Below, piece by piece: positions 9,655-17,867 of a stretch of DNA of 64,000 nt. Within the stretch, counting starts at the first letter, position 1. Each line of letters begins with the position of its first letter. Source of the DNA: CAVZYN01 sp963779515 (GTDB lineage Bacteria; Pseudomonadota; Alphaproteobacteria; Rhizobiales; Hyphomicrobiaceae); contig CAVZYN010000001.1 of NCBI GenBank assembly GCA_963779515.1, forward strand, positions 930,001 to 994,000. The letters run 5' to 3'. A program made the position numbers and the translations under genes. The notes beneath the pieces were generated by a model. The model was not told the DNA's origin and did no database searches. It saw nothing but the letters and a program-made list of their open reading frames with translations.

Positions 9655-10629
9655 AAAACTATTGCCAGATCAGATAGAGACCTTCGCTGCGGCTCGGCGC
9701 AAGAGTTATAATGAATTTGTCCGCCGGTATCCAATTTATGGCTTTGACGACAACGACACGCAGCTCGATCGGGTGCCGTTTCATGCAACAGAAGCGGAGG
9801 ATTTCGCTGCAGGGCTGGTAAAGTTCCAAATTCGACGCGACGAGAAGCGGCAAGAAGCCCTTGAAGACATAATCAAGCTATTAGACCGCCCTGGCGATGT
9901 GCCCAAAAGCTTCGCGGACCAAGTCTTTCGAGCAGCTCAAGAGATTCAGGCCTCTGAGCAACTTGCACTTGCCCAGCACGTGGTTCGACGCAAGCTCGTG
10001 CTCGATCTTTTGGAGAAGCTGCTCAGGCGAGTGCGCGCTCATGGCGGCAAAGGCGATGATGATCACCACCTTGAGAAGACACTGCACTCGTTTATCTGTC
10101 CAATGAGGCTGCGAGGAGACGATCCAACGCGCTTTAAATCACGTGCTCACGATCTCTGGATCGTTGACGAGCGCTTTGCCTTTACGCGCGCATTCTCGTC
10201 AGACATGCGACTTGACCAAATTTTGAAGGACGGCGGAACAGATGCACGGCCGGACCTAATCTTGTGGAACCTCGCTTTTGGTATGGGAGTTACCGAACCT
10301 GAGAAGGCGCCCGATCATGTGGATACTTCGGAGCCACTTGCAAAGGTGTTGGTGGTTGAATTTAAGCGACCTGGTCGCAGAGACTACAATAAGGCCGAAG
10401 ACCAGATCGAACAACAGATCACGAGATATCTGGCCCAGCTCAAGGGTGGAGAGATAGAGTCGTTCGAGCGAGAGCGGATCCGTATAGCCGATGATTGCAT
10501 TTTTCATTGTTTTGTCGTCGCCGACATTGTCGGAGACCTCGAGCTCCAGCTGTCGAATTGGGAGACGACGGCAAATGGCCAAGGCCGCATACGCCCACTT
10601 AAGAACCAATATCGTGGCTCAATTGAAGT

Positions 10630-11673
10630 GGCTCTGTTCTGACATAAAGTAGTGCGACGATTTCCTTGTCGAATCGATACGGGGAGCGCGCGATGCAAGC
10701 CAAGGATTTCCAAGCACTTGTCGAGCAGCTCGGCGGATTGACGCCGGAACAGCGCGAGGCGTTGATCGAAGCCGTCAAGTGCAAGGCGCCGGCGAACGAG
10801 GCGATCCGGCTGATCGAGACGCGGTTTGCGGCGGCGCCGCGATGCGGCCACTGCCAATCGGACACGGTCACGACGTGGGCAAAAGCCAGCAAGGTGAACC
10901 CGCTCGTGCGCTACAAGTGCAAGGCGTGCGGCAAGACCTTCAACGCGTTGACCGGCACGCCGCTGGCGCATCTGCACCGGCGCGATGCTTGGCTCAAGTA
11001 CGCGCAGGCGCTCGCCGACGGCGTCAGCCTCAGGAAGGCCGCCAAGCGCTGCAGAATTGCGCTCGACACCTCGTTCCGCTGGCGCCACCGTTTCTTGAAG
11101 ATGCCGCAGGATGCGAAGGCGTCGACCATGTCGGGCATCGTCGAGGCCGATGAGACCTATTTTCTGAAATCCGAGAAGGGCGGCCGCAGAGTGACGGGAC
11201 GGCGCGCCCGAAAACGCGGCGGCAAGGCCACGAAATCCGGCCTCTCGGACGAGCACACCCCGGTTCTCATCGCCCGCGATCGCACCGGCGCCACGACCGA
11301 CGCGGTGCTCCCGAAAGTCGACACCGCAAACGTCACGGCCCACCTTGCGCCCGTGGTTGCCAAGGACACGCTGTTGATCAGTGACGGCGAAAAATCCTAC
11401 GGCGCATTCGCGGCCGGCCACGGCATTCTGCATGTCTGGATCGTTGCCTCGAAGGGCGAGCACGTCTGGCAGGGCTATCACGTGCAGAACGTCAACGCCT
11501 ACACCAGCAATCTCAAGACCTGGATGGTTCGCTTTCGCGGCGTGGCAACGCGGTATCTGCCGAGCTATCTCGGCTGGCGCCGCATGATCGACCGCGATGG
11601 CGACGACGCCAGTGCGGCGCACTACATACTCGCGGCCGTCGCATGAGCCGCTACGTCAATGCTGAACAGAGCC
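10630..11673 (+). mobile_element. Second IS1595-family element, copy 2 (1044 bp)
   Basis: It has the same length and ends as copy 1 but the opposite orientation, so 8611-9654 and 10630-11673 form an inverted pair about 1 kb apart. The flanks do not match as simple 8-base duplications: ATTGAAGT precedes it and ATGTTCAG follows. The right flank can be read as AT[TGAA]GT with four bases lost, which also restores the ATPase frame as IEV-QWRDL. Confidence 0.9.
10693..11646 (+). CDS. IS1595-family transposase, copy 2
   Basis: A 317-residue transposase identical to the one in copy 1, with the same zinc ribbon (CGHCQS, CKACGKTF) and the same DDE-core motifs (VEADETYFLKS, LISDGEKSY). I start it at the ATG opening MQAKDFQALV to match copy 1. 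Nine more codons are open upstream. The identity of the two copies argues for very recent transposition. The inverted arrangement could allow homologous inversion of the intervening ATPase segment. Confidence 0.93.
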   Translation: MQAKDFQALVEQLGGLTPEQREALIEAVKCKAPANEAIRLIETRFAAAPRCGHCQSDTVTTWAKASKVNPLVRYKCKACGKTFNALTGTPLAHLHRRDAWLKYAQALADGVSLRKAAKRCRIALDTSFRWRHRFLKMPQDAKASTMSGIVEADETYFLKSEKGGRRVTGRRARKRGGKATKSGLSDEHTPVLIARDRTGATTDAVLPKVDTANVTAHLAPVVAKDTLLISDGEKSYGAFAAGHGILHVWIVASKGEHVWQGYHVQNVNAYTSNLKTWMVRFRGVATRYLPSYLGWRRMIDRDGDDASAAHYILAAVA

Positions 11674-11983
11674 ATGTTCAGTGGCGCGACTTAGTAAATG
11701 ACGCTTGGATGCGAAATTCTGCAACTTTGTTCGCTGCAGGGCTTGGTCGCTATCGCACAACAAATTGAGTCCGGAAAGAATAGGCTCAGTTACCATTGTT
11801 TTTTTGCACGACCCGTGGCCCCGCTCGGTCATTGACGCGGTATTCCCCGTTTTCCTTGAGGCATTCCGGGTCGTTCACAAGCTTGCCTGGGTCCCCGCCG
11901 TCGCGGGGATGACGTTGGCGTGAGAGTGTCGCGTCTCACTTCCATCGGTTATCCCGATCTCCCCATTTTTCTGTCGAGAGGCG

Positions 11984-12014
11984 GGGCACCTTCTCCCCAT
12001 GGGAGAAGGATGAA
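11984..12014 (+). repeat. Palindromic repeat, family A, partial unit
   Basis: It contains caccttctccccatgggaga followed by aggatgaaaac. It shares the central palindrome with the other family A copies but lacks the ggccgaaggcc/ggatgaggg extension. Confidence 0.7.
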
Positions 12015-12107
12015 AACTACGGTGTGTGAAGCGGAGCAACGCTCCGCGAGGCGCGCCGTGCATCAAACATCATCTTGCTTGCCCGCCTCTGTAAGACCAC
12101 GGGCCGC

Positions 12108-12137
12108 TCGCCCTTCGACAAGCTCAGGGTGAGGCGG
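12108..12137 (+). repeat. Dispersed repeat, family D (gcccttcgacaagctcaggg)
   Basis: This short element has a near-complement at 19724-19755 (cctcaccctgagccttgtcg) and a partial version at 19784-19808. Such units are common as dispersed intergenic repeats in Alphaproteobacteria. Confidence 0.65.
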
Positions 12138-12241
12138 ATCGATAGGGCAACCGTGCTGCTGCACGCTACGCACTCCCACACTGCGGGTTACGAGCGACCA
12201 AGAACACATCAAGAACATTCTTGCAACGCGCATATCAAGGT

Positions 12242-12319
12242 GAAATCGGGGACAGTTCACCGCGTCGGCAGTGTGGCAGGTCGTGAGGTCTCGGGAGAGC
12301 GGAAACTGTCCCCGATTTC
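12242..12319 (+). repeat. Inverted repeat with 16-base arms (gaaatcggggacagtt)
   Basis: The arms 12242-12257 and 12304-12319 are perfect inverted copies of gaaatcggggacagtt, separated by 46 bases. This motif resembles elements often seen near REP-associated transposases, but no such transposase gene is in the window. Confidence 0.75.
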
Positions 12320-12538
12320 GAGGGGTGCCGGCACCCAGCCGACACCCTGGCCGAACAGGGTGCCGCCGCTGAGCCGCATGCACATTTTGTGACGTTGCGA
12401 ACCCAATCGGGGAGCCCTCCGCGAGCCACGTGGGAGCCCATCGCCGATTGTAGGTGCCAGCCCATGGCGAAACGCGGTTTGGCGGCGATGCGGCGAACCT
12501 GTTAGTTAGGCTAAACCAAAGTTGCGCAGGACCAACGC

Positions 12539-13027
12539 ATGACCAAACTTTCCCATCTCAACGAGCGCGGCGACGCGGTGATGGTCGACGTCTCCGGCAA
12601 AGCGGTGACCAGCCGCTCGGCGATCGCGGAAGGATTTGTCGCGATGTAGGCGGCGACGCTGGCGCTCGTCGAAACGGGTGCGGCCAAGAAGGGCGACGTG
12701 CTGGCGGCGGCCCGCATCGCCGGCATCATGGCGGCGAAGAAAACCGCCGAGCTGATCCCGCTCTGTCATCCATTGGCGATCACCAAGGCGACGGTCGATT
12801 TCGAACTGTCGCATGCGCCGGCGGGAATCAAAGTGCGCGCGGAAGTCAAAGTCGGCGGCCAGACCGGCGTCGAGATGGAAGCGATGACGGCGGTGTCGGT
12901 CGCCTGCCTCACGCTCTATGACATGCTGAAAGCCGCCGAGAAGGGTATGCGCATCGAAGCCATCGCACTGGTCGAGAAGACTGGCGGCAAATCCGGCACG
13001 TGGGTTGCCAGCAAGGCCGAGCGCTGA
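12539..13027 (+). pseudogene. moaC: Cyclic pyranopterin monophosphate synthase MoaC, in-frame TAG at codon 37
   Basis: MoaC makes cyclic pyranopterin monophosphate in molybdenum cofactor synthesis. The 162-codon frame opens MTKLSHLNERGDAVMVDVSG and contains the family blocks ELIPLCHPLAITK, VGGQTGVEMEAMTAVS and LYDMLKAAEKGM, ending WVASKAER. A TAG at 12647-12649 interrupts the reading (EGFVAM-stop-AATLALVE), where the family usually has a Ser or similar residue. A single base change such as TCG to TAG explains it. The rest is intact, with no frameshift. The gene is followed two bases later by moeA. Translation could restart at the ATG opening MLAAARIAGI (12698), but that product would lack the N-terminal third. 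Confidence 0.9.
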
Positions 13028-13029
13028 TC

Positions 13030-14242
13030 ATGGCCGCGCCGCTCACCGTCGAACAGGCACGCGCGCGGATTCTCGACGGCGCGGGGCCGATGCCTGAGCA
13101 GGACACCGTGCCGCTGACGGCGGCGCATGGGCGTGTGCTGGCGGCGCCGTTGCGCGCGCAGCTGACGCAGCCGCCGTTCGATGCCTCGGCGATGGACGGG
13201 TATGCGGTGCGCGCCGCCGACGTCGCGACGCTGCCGGCGACGCTGCAGGTGGTGGGAGAATCCGCTGCGGGACATGGGTTTTCGGGTGCTGTAGGATCTG
13301 GCGAGGCGGCGCGGATTTTCACCGGCGCACCGGTGCCGCGCGGGGCTGACGCGATCGTCATCCAGGAAAATGCGACGCGCGACGGCGATCGCGTGACGGT
13401 GCGCGAGGGGCGGATCGAGGCCGAGCATGTCCGTCCGCGAGGGCGGCGATTTCAAAAGTGGTGAAGAGTTGATCGGCAGCGCGCATCGGCTGACCGCGCG
13501 CGACATCACGCTCGCCGCCGCCATGGGGCATGCGGCGCTCGACGTGGTCCGGCGGCCCGTGGTCGCGATCCTTGCGACCGGCGATGAATTGGTGGCGCCC
13601 GGGACGACGCCTGCGGTGGATCAGATCGTCTGCTCGAACACCTATGGCGTGGCGGCGATGGTGGCCGCGGCCGGTGGCGATCCGCGGTTGCTCGGGATTG
13701 CAGCGGATACGCGCCAGAGCCTCGACGCAAAAATCGCCGAGGCCGAGGGCTGCGATGTTCTGATCACCATCGGCGGGGCATCCGTCGGCGATCACGATCT
13801 GGTCGGGCCGGTGCTGACGGCGCGTGGCATGGCGCTCGATTTCTGGAAAATCGCGATGCGGCCAGGCAAGCCGCTGATGTTCGGGCGCCTGGGGGGGCAG
13901 CGCGTGCTGGGGCTGCCCGGCAATCCGGTGTCGTCGCTGATCACCGCGCGACTGTTTCTCGTGCCCCTCGTGCGCGCGCTCCTCGGCCTCACCCCCGAAC
14001 CCGCAATCCCGCAAACCGCGCGCGCAGCCATTGATTTATCCGCAAACGGCCCCCGCGCCCACTACATGCGCGCCGTCGCCACTGTCGGCGCCGATGGCCT
14101 CCACGCCGTGACCCCGATCCCGAACCAGGACAGCTCGCTGATGCGCCCGCTTGCGGCCGCGAATTGCCTGATTGTGCGCCCGATCGATGCCGCTTCGGTG
14201 GCGGCCGGCGCGCCCGTTCCGATCCTACTCCTGGACTTCTGA
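13030..14242 (+). pseudogene. moeA: Molybdopterin molybdenumtransferase MoeA, frame broken near 13442
   Basis: MoeA inserts molybdate into adenylylated molybdopterin. The first part starts MAAPLTVEQARARILDG and holds FDASAMDGYAVRA and ARIFTGAPVPRGADAIV, both MoeA signatures. The frame then fails at HVRPRG within a GGG run near 13442. Removing one G joins it to GDFKSGEELIG and the rest: ILATGDELV, the MPT-binding IGGASVGDHD, RPGKPLMFG and GLPGNPVSS. The end is at 14242. The restored length is about 403 residues, normal for MoeA. A one-base insertion in a homopolymer suggests a sequencing artefact, though a real mutation cannot be excluded. The gene follows moaC by two bases. Confidence 0.92.
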
Positions 14243-14267
14243 AGACGCCCCAGAAGAAACACTTGCG

Positions 14268-14282
14268 GAACAAGCTGCGAAC
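14268..14282 (-). promoter_or_regulatory. LexA (SOS) box, GTTC-N7-GTTC, upstream of lexA
   Basis: The plus strand reads GAAC-N7-GAAC, the complement of the alphaproteobacterial LexA operator GTTC-N7-GTTC. It ends 85 bases before the lexA start, as expected for autoregulation. Confidence 0.85.
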
Positions 14283-14291
14283 ATTTATGGT

Positions 14292-14306
14292 GTTCGTGAT
14301 TTGTAC
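14292..14306 (+). promoter_or_regulatory. Possible second, degenerate LexA box
   Basis: GTTC-N7-GTAC differs from the consensus at one base. It lies ten bases after the first box, so the two sites would sit on nearby helical turns. Confidence 0.4.
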
Positions 14307-14367
14307 ACGCAACTCGACGCAGCGTACCCGCCGCGAGCCGCACACCTTTGAAGGTTATGGAGGTTTT

Positions 14368-15096
14368 ATGCTGACGGCCAAGCAAAAAGAACTGCTGTTG
14401 CTGATCCATGCGCGCCTGCAAGACACCGGCGTGCCGCCGTCCTTCGATGAAATGAAGGAAGCACTCGACCTCAAATCGAAGTCCGGCATCCACCGCTTGA
14501 TCACCGCTCTGGAAGAGCGCGGCTTCATCCGCCGCTTGCCGCATCGTGCGCGTGCGCTGGAAATCATCAAGATGCCCGAAGCATTGACCAACGAGAGCGC
14601 AGCGGCCGCGAGCGAACGCAGGACCGGCTTCCAGCCCAGTGTCATCGAAGGCAGCGGCAGGCGCGCCGCACCTCCGCCGCCGCAATTGGCACCCACCAGC
14701 TACAATGCGGCGATGGGAATTTCGGTTCCGATGATGGGGCGGATCGCCGCCGGCGTGCCGATCAGCGCCATCCAGAACCACGCCAACGACATCGTCTGCC
14801 CGCCCGACTTGATCGGCACTGGTGAACACTTCGCGCTCGAGGTGAAAGGTGACTCGATGATCGATGCCGGCATCAACGAAGGCGACATCGTCGTCATCAA
14901 GCGGCAGTCCTCGGCTGATAACGGCGATATCGTCGTCGCGCTGGTCGAGAAGGAAGAGGCCACATTGAAGCGTCTGCGCAAGAAGGGTGCCTCGATCGCG
15001 CTCGAAGCCGCGAACCCCAATTACGAGACCCGCATCTTCGGCCCTGATCAGGTCGACATTCAGGGCCGCCTCGTCGCGCTGCTGCGGCGGTACTGA
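14368..15096 (+). CDS. lexA: SOS repressor LexA
   Basis: LexA represses DNA-damage genes and cleaves itself when stimulated by RecA filaments. The 242-residue protein has the N-terminal winged helix (MLTAKQKELLLLIHARLQDT to about residue 68) and a long linker. The autocleavage site is RIAAGVPISA (Ala128-Gly129). The catalytic Ser163 is in KGDSMIDAGI and Lys201 in EEATLKRLRKK. The start has a strong site, GGAGG seven bases before the ATG. One perfect and one near-consensus SOS box lie in the 100 bases upstream, so it should be autoregulated. It follows moeA, matching a conserved rhizobial neighbourhood. Confidence 0.97.
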   Translation: MLTAKQKELLLLIHARLQDTGVPPSFDEMKEALDLKSKSGIHRLITALEERGFIRRLPHRARALEIIKMPEALTNESAAAASERRTGFQPSVIEGSGRRAAPPPPQLAPTSYNAAMGISVPMMGRIAAGVPISAIQNHANDIVCPPDLIGTGEHFALEVKGDSMIDAGINEGDIVVIKRQSSADNGDIVVALVEKEEATLKRLRKKGASIALEAANPNYETRIFGPDQVDIQGRLVALLRRY

Positions 15097-15174
15097 GCCG
15101 GCTCGGGCGCCTCATGCCGGTAGATCCGCATGAGTTTGTGGGCCTCCGGCAGGATCAATGAACAGCGAAGCCTC

Positions 15175-15495
15175 ATGCAACTGTCTGTGCCTCCTGTCAC
15201 GTGCGAACATCTCGCTGCAATGGAGGCCGCGGCACGACATGCTGGTATCCCGATTGAAACGACAGGCGACTGGTGGGGGAACGGCCACACCAAGAACATC
15301 TATTTTGCGTGCGTGCTTGACGAAAAAGAATTGATCCGTGCTTTCACCTTGCCGCCGTGCGTTGAATGGATCGCGTGGGATGGCAGGGCAGCTGGGCACG
15401 AGGCCGGCTTCTACTGCAATGCGTGCAACTCGTCGCTCGTTGGCGCGCATCCGCTTTACCTGCAGATCTATCGCGGCCTCGTTTGGCCGTCGTGA
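15175..15495 (+). CDS. Small hypothetical protein
   Basis: A frame of 106 residues starts MQLSVPPVTCEHLAAMEAAA and ends LYLQIYRGLVWPS. Composition is protein-like, with four Cys residues including CNACNSS, several Trp and no low-complexity stretches. No family is recognised. A longer reading from the ATG at 15130 adds 15 residues. It lies between lexA and the convergent Bug receptor. It could be real but small, or chance. Confidence 0.45.
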   Translation: MQLSVPPVTCEHLAAMEAAARHAGIPIETTGDWWGNGHTKNIYFACVLDEKELIRAFTLPPCVEWIAWDGRAAGHEAGFYCNACNSSLVGAHPLYLQIYRGLVWPS

Positions 15496-15618
15496 CCGAC
15501 GGTCGCCGCGCCCACGATGGGGCACGCGTCCGCGCGAGGTCCGTGCAGCCGACCGGACGTCGCACACCCATAGCGACAGCGCTGTCTCGATCGTCATTAG
15601 CTCGCGCGATCACGGCTT

Positions 15619-15643
15619 AAAAAAAGGGCGCCTTCCGGCGCCC
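15619..15643 (-). terminator. Rho-independent terminator after the Bug receptor gene
   Basis: Stem GGGCGCC/GGCGCCC (15626-15632 and 15637-15643) with a 4-base loop. On the minus strand it is followed by seven T (15619-15625). It lies 45 bases past the Bug gene stop. Confidence 0.85.
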
Positions 15644-15687
15644 TCATCGAATTTTCTCTTTGATGTTTCTCTGTGTGGTCGCCCCGA

Positions 15688-16671
15688 TCAATTCGCGACG
15701 ACGCCGGTCGCTTTCAACACCGGGCCAATGCGCGCGACTTCACTCTCGACCAGCTTCTGCAGACCCGCCGGTCCGCGATCCGCCGCTTTCGGCGCGGTGC
15801 TGCCGAGCTCCTCGTAACGCTTCTTGATCGTCGGATCATCGAGTGCCGCGTTCAAGGCGGCAACCAGCGCGTCCGCCACCGGTTTCGGCATGCCTTTTGG
15901 TCCGACCATCGCGTTCCAGGCGCTGAAGATGAAATCGATCCCTGCTTCCTTTGTGGTTGGAACGTTCGGGATGCTGGCGAGCCGTTCAGTGTGCGCAACC
16001 GCATAGGCCTTGATGGTGCCCGCTTGGATCTGCGGGATCACGTTGAGGGCTTGGTCGACGACATAATCGATCTGTCCACCAACGAGGTCATTCATCGCCG
16101 GCCCCGTGCCGCGATAGGCGACAAGACCCGGCTTCAAGCCGAACTGTGCGTTGAACACGGTACCCGCCGTGTACGAAATCGACCCGACACCCGCATGTGC
16201 GTAACTGAGCTTCGGGCTGTTGACCTTGAGATACTCGATCAGTTCTTTCAGATCCTTGGCGGCGGTATCTTTTTTGGTGACGACCACCTGCGGCGTGTAA
16301 TTGACGATTCCGATCTGATCGAAGCTCTTGGCCGGGTCATACTTCAGCGCGGGGTAGAGCGCGGGTGCCGCCGACTGCGTCCCCATGTTGCCAACGGCAA
16401 TGGTATAGCCGTCGGGCGCTGCCGTCGCGACGCGCGTCATTCCCGTCGTGCCGCCGGCACCGCCGACGTTTTCGACGACAATTGTCTGGCCGAGCGTGCG
16501 CGACATGTGCTCGCCGACGAGGCGCGCGACGACATCCGTCGGGCCACCCGCCGCAAACGGCACGATCAGCGTGATCGGCTTCGAAGGGTATTTATCTTGC
16601 GCACCAGCCGGCACCATCGAGACCGCCAAGGCGACCACCGCCGATGCCAGGGTTTTCTTCGTCGAACTCAT
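15688..16671 (-). CDS. Bug-family (TctC) tripartite tricarboxylate-type solute receptor
   Basis: This 327-residue periplasmic receptor has a signal peptide (MSSTKKTLASAVVALAVSMV, cleavage near AGAQ) and the Bug family blocks YPSKPITLIVPFAAGGPTDV, VVENVGGAGGTTG and AAPDGYTI. YAHAGVGSISY also matches the ligand pocket region. Bug proteins bind carboxylates, nicotinate-like or other small acids for TctAB transporters, but many are orphans, as here: no TctA or TctB is in the window. The start has AGGAG eight bases upstream. A strong terminator follows. Its ligand cannot be told from sequence. Confidence 0.92.
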   Translation of the reverse strand: MSSTKKTLASAVVALAVSMVPAGAQDKYPSKPITLIVPFAAGGPTDVVARLVGEHMSRTLGQTIVVENVGGAGGTTGMTRVATAAPDGYTIAVGNMGTQSAAPALYPALKYDPAKSFDQIGIVNYTPQVVVTKKDTAAKDLKELIEYLKVNSPKLSYAHAGVGSISYTAGTVFNAQFGLKPGLVAYRGTGPAMNDLVGGQIDYVVDQALNVIPQIQAGTIKAYAVAHTERLASIPNVPTTKEAGIDFIFSAWNAMVGPKGMPKPVADALVAALNAALDDPTIKKRYEELGSTAPKAADRGPAGLQKLVESEVARIGPVLKATGVVAN

Positions 16672-16839
16672 TCCATAACTCCTATTGTCTTTGCGCTTTT
16701 TCGGGCCTGGGGCCCGATCGTCCGGAGCGGACATTGGCAACAACCTATATCCAACACAAGTGCCGCGCTCGTCCGTCATCGGACTTGCGACGCCACCGCA
16801 TTTTTGTGCTAGGAGCCGATCGATCCACCGGAGTGACCA

Positions 16840-17274
16840 ATGACCTCGACCACGGCCCAGCCGGCCACGCTTGCCCTGCTCCAACGCTACTACGAGGCCT
16901 TTAATCGTGGCGATAGCGAGGCCATGCTGGCCTGCCTTACCGAAGACGTCATTCACGACGTCAATCAGGGCGCGCGCAGAACGGGCAAGGACAAATTCCG
17001 CGCCTTCAACGCGCGCATGGCGCACAGTTACCAGGAGCGGTTGGAGGGCGTTCAGATCATGACGAGCGCGGATGGTGCGCGCGCGGCCAGTGAGTTCATG
17101 GTGCACGGCATCTACAAAAACACGGATGAAGGCCTGCCGCCCGCCACGGGCCAAACCTACGCTCTTCCCGCCGGTACGTTCTTCGCGATCCGCGATGGAC
17201 GAATTTCCCGCGTCACCACCTATTATAATCTCACCGACTGGCTGCTGCAGGTAACGGGAGGCGAGACAGGATGA
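16840..17274 (+). CDS. NTF2-like / SnoaL-like ketosteroid isomerase-fold protein
   Basis: The 144-residue protein has the NTF2-fold pattern: an N-terminal helix (LALLQRYYEAFNRGDSEAML), CLTEDVIHDVN, a GKDKFRAFNARM helix and strands ending ISRVTTYYNLTDWLLQV. It lacks a signal peptide. Members range from isomerases and hydrolases to small-molecule binders, so the reaction is open. A GGAG lies eight bases before the ATG. Its stop overlaps the start of the GNAT gene by four bases, and the GNAT gene overlaps the nitrilase start in the same way. The three are probably made as a coupled set and may act on one amide-type substrate. Confidence 0.8.
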   Translation: MTSTTAQPATLALLQRYYEAFNRGDSEAMLACLTEDVIHDVNQGARRTGKDKFRAFNARMAHSYQERLEGVQIMTSADGARAASEFMVHGIYKNTDEGLPPATGQTYALPAGTFFAIRDGRISRVTTYYNLTDWLLQVTGGETG

Positions 17275-17867
17275 CCATTCGTGTCGAGACCCTGGAAGGC
17301 CGCCGCTTCCAAGAGGCGTTGCCGCGTGTCGCGGAGTTGCGCATTCAGGTGTTCCGCGATTGGCCGTACCTGTACGACGGCACGCGCGGCTACGAGTTGA
17401 GTTATCTCGAACGCTTTGCGGATGCACAGGGCGCGATCATCGTCGCCGCCTTTGACGGCGATGCCATCATCGGCGTTGCGACCGGCACGCCCATGACCGA
17501 GCATGCAGACGAATTCGCCGCGCCTTTCCGTAAGGCCGGGTACAAGGTCGGCAAGCTTTTCTATTTTGGCGAGTCGGTGCTCCTCAGCGCCTATCGCGGC
17601 CGTGGCATCGGCCACCAGTTTTTTGACCACCGCGAAGCCCATGCCCGCTCGTTGGGCCTCTTCACGCATACGACCTTCAGCAGCGTGATCAGACCCGACG
17701 TACATCCCCTGCGCCCCACGGATGCGCGCGCGCTCGAGCCCTTTTGGGAGAAGCGCGGCTACAAGAAGCTCGACGGCATGATCGCCAATTTCGATTGGAA
17801 AGACATCGACCAGCCGGGCAAGACCGCTAAGCCCATGCAGTTCTGGATCCGGCCGCTGATCACGTGA
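17271..17867 (+). CDS. GNAT-family N-acetyltransferase
   Basis: The 198-residue protein has the GNAT fold. GESVLLSAYRGRGIGHQFFD (residues about 101-120) holds the acetyl-CoA loop RGRGIG. Later LEPFWEKRGYKKLDG gives the typical C-terminal strand-helix. VFRDWPYLYDGTRGYELSYL at the N-terminus is a family signature of GNATs found next to carbon-nitrogen hydrolases. Its substrate is unknown. Start and stop overlap the neighbouring genes by four bases each (ATGA at 17271 and GTGA at 17864), showing translational coupling. Confidence 0.88.
   Translation: MTIRVETLEGRRFQEALPRVAELRIQVFRDWPYLYDGTRGYELSYLERFADAQGAIIVAAFDGDAIIGVATGTPMTEHADEFAAPFRKAGYKVGKLFYFGESVLLSAYRGRGIGHQFFDHREAHARSLGLFTHTTFSSVIRPDVHPLRPTDARALEPFWEKRGYKKLDGMIANFDWKDIDQPGKTAKPMQFWIRPLIT

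Larger units (their letters stand above)
6550..11768 (+). pseudogene. GHKL ATPase + PD-(D/E)XK nuclease-like protein interrupted by three IS elements
   Basis: Joining 6550-7002, 8064-8610, 9663-10629 and 11678-11768 gives one continuous frame of about 685 residues. The N-terminal part is a GHKL (Hsp90/MutL-type) ATPase: N box LFEAVSNAFFAIEDRF (about residues 28-43), G1 box DNGIG (72-76) and G2 box GGKGVGR (97-103). The C-terminal part has an order typical of PD-(D/E)XK nucleases: RPDLILW (Asp near 531), VVEFKRP (Glu and Lys near 566 and 568) and a QITRYL helix. The tail WRDLVNDAWMRNSATLFAAG closes the gene. GC is clearly lower than in the neighbours, suggesting transfer. Frames are restored exactly at the first two insertion sites. 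The combination suggests DNA processing or phage defence, but that role is inference. The neighbours do not help. Confidence 0.75.
11769..12538. other. 770-base repeat-rich gap before moaC, no gene seen
   Basis: No reading frame here looks like a protein. The stretch carries, in order: a 'ctgggtccccgccgtcgcgg' palindrome (about 11885-11914), a family A half unit (11984-12014), a 'gcccttcgacaagctcaggg' element (12108-12137), a long-armed inverted repeat (12242-12319) and a short GC-rich inverted repeat around 12325-12365. It looks like a dumping ground for short dispersed repeats next to the IS-riddled gene. Confidence 0.6.

Noticed and set aside
8662..9711. 349-codon plus-strand frame inside IS copy 1, and its twin at 10504-11622
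   Set aside because: They are antisense to identical transposase genes. They repeat only because the IS is repeated.
6550..11768. Prophage or integrative element
   Set aside because: Only simple IS elements and one host gene are seen. There is no integrase, phage structural gene or att-like direct repeat.
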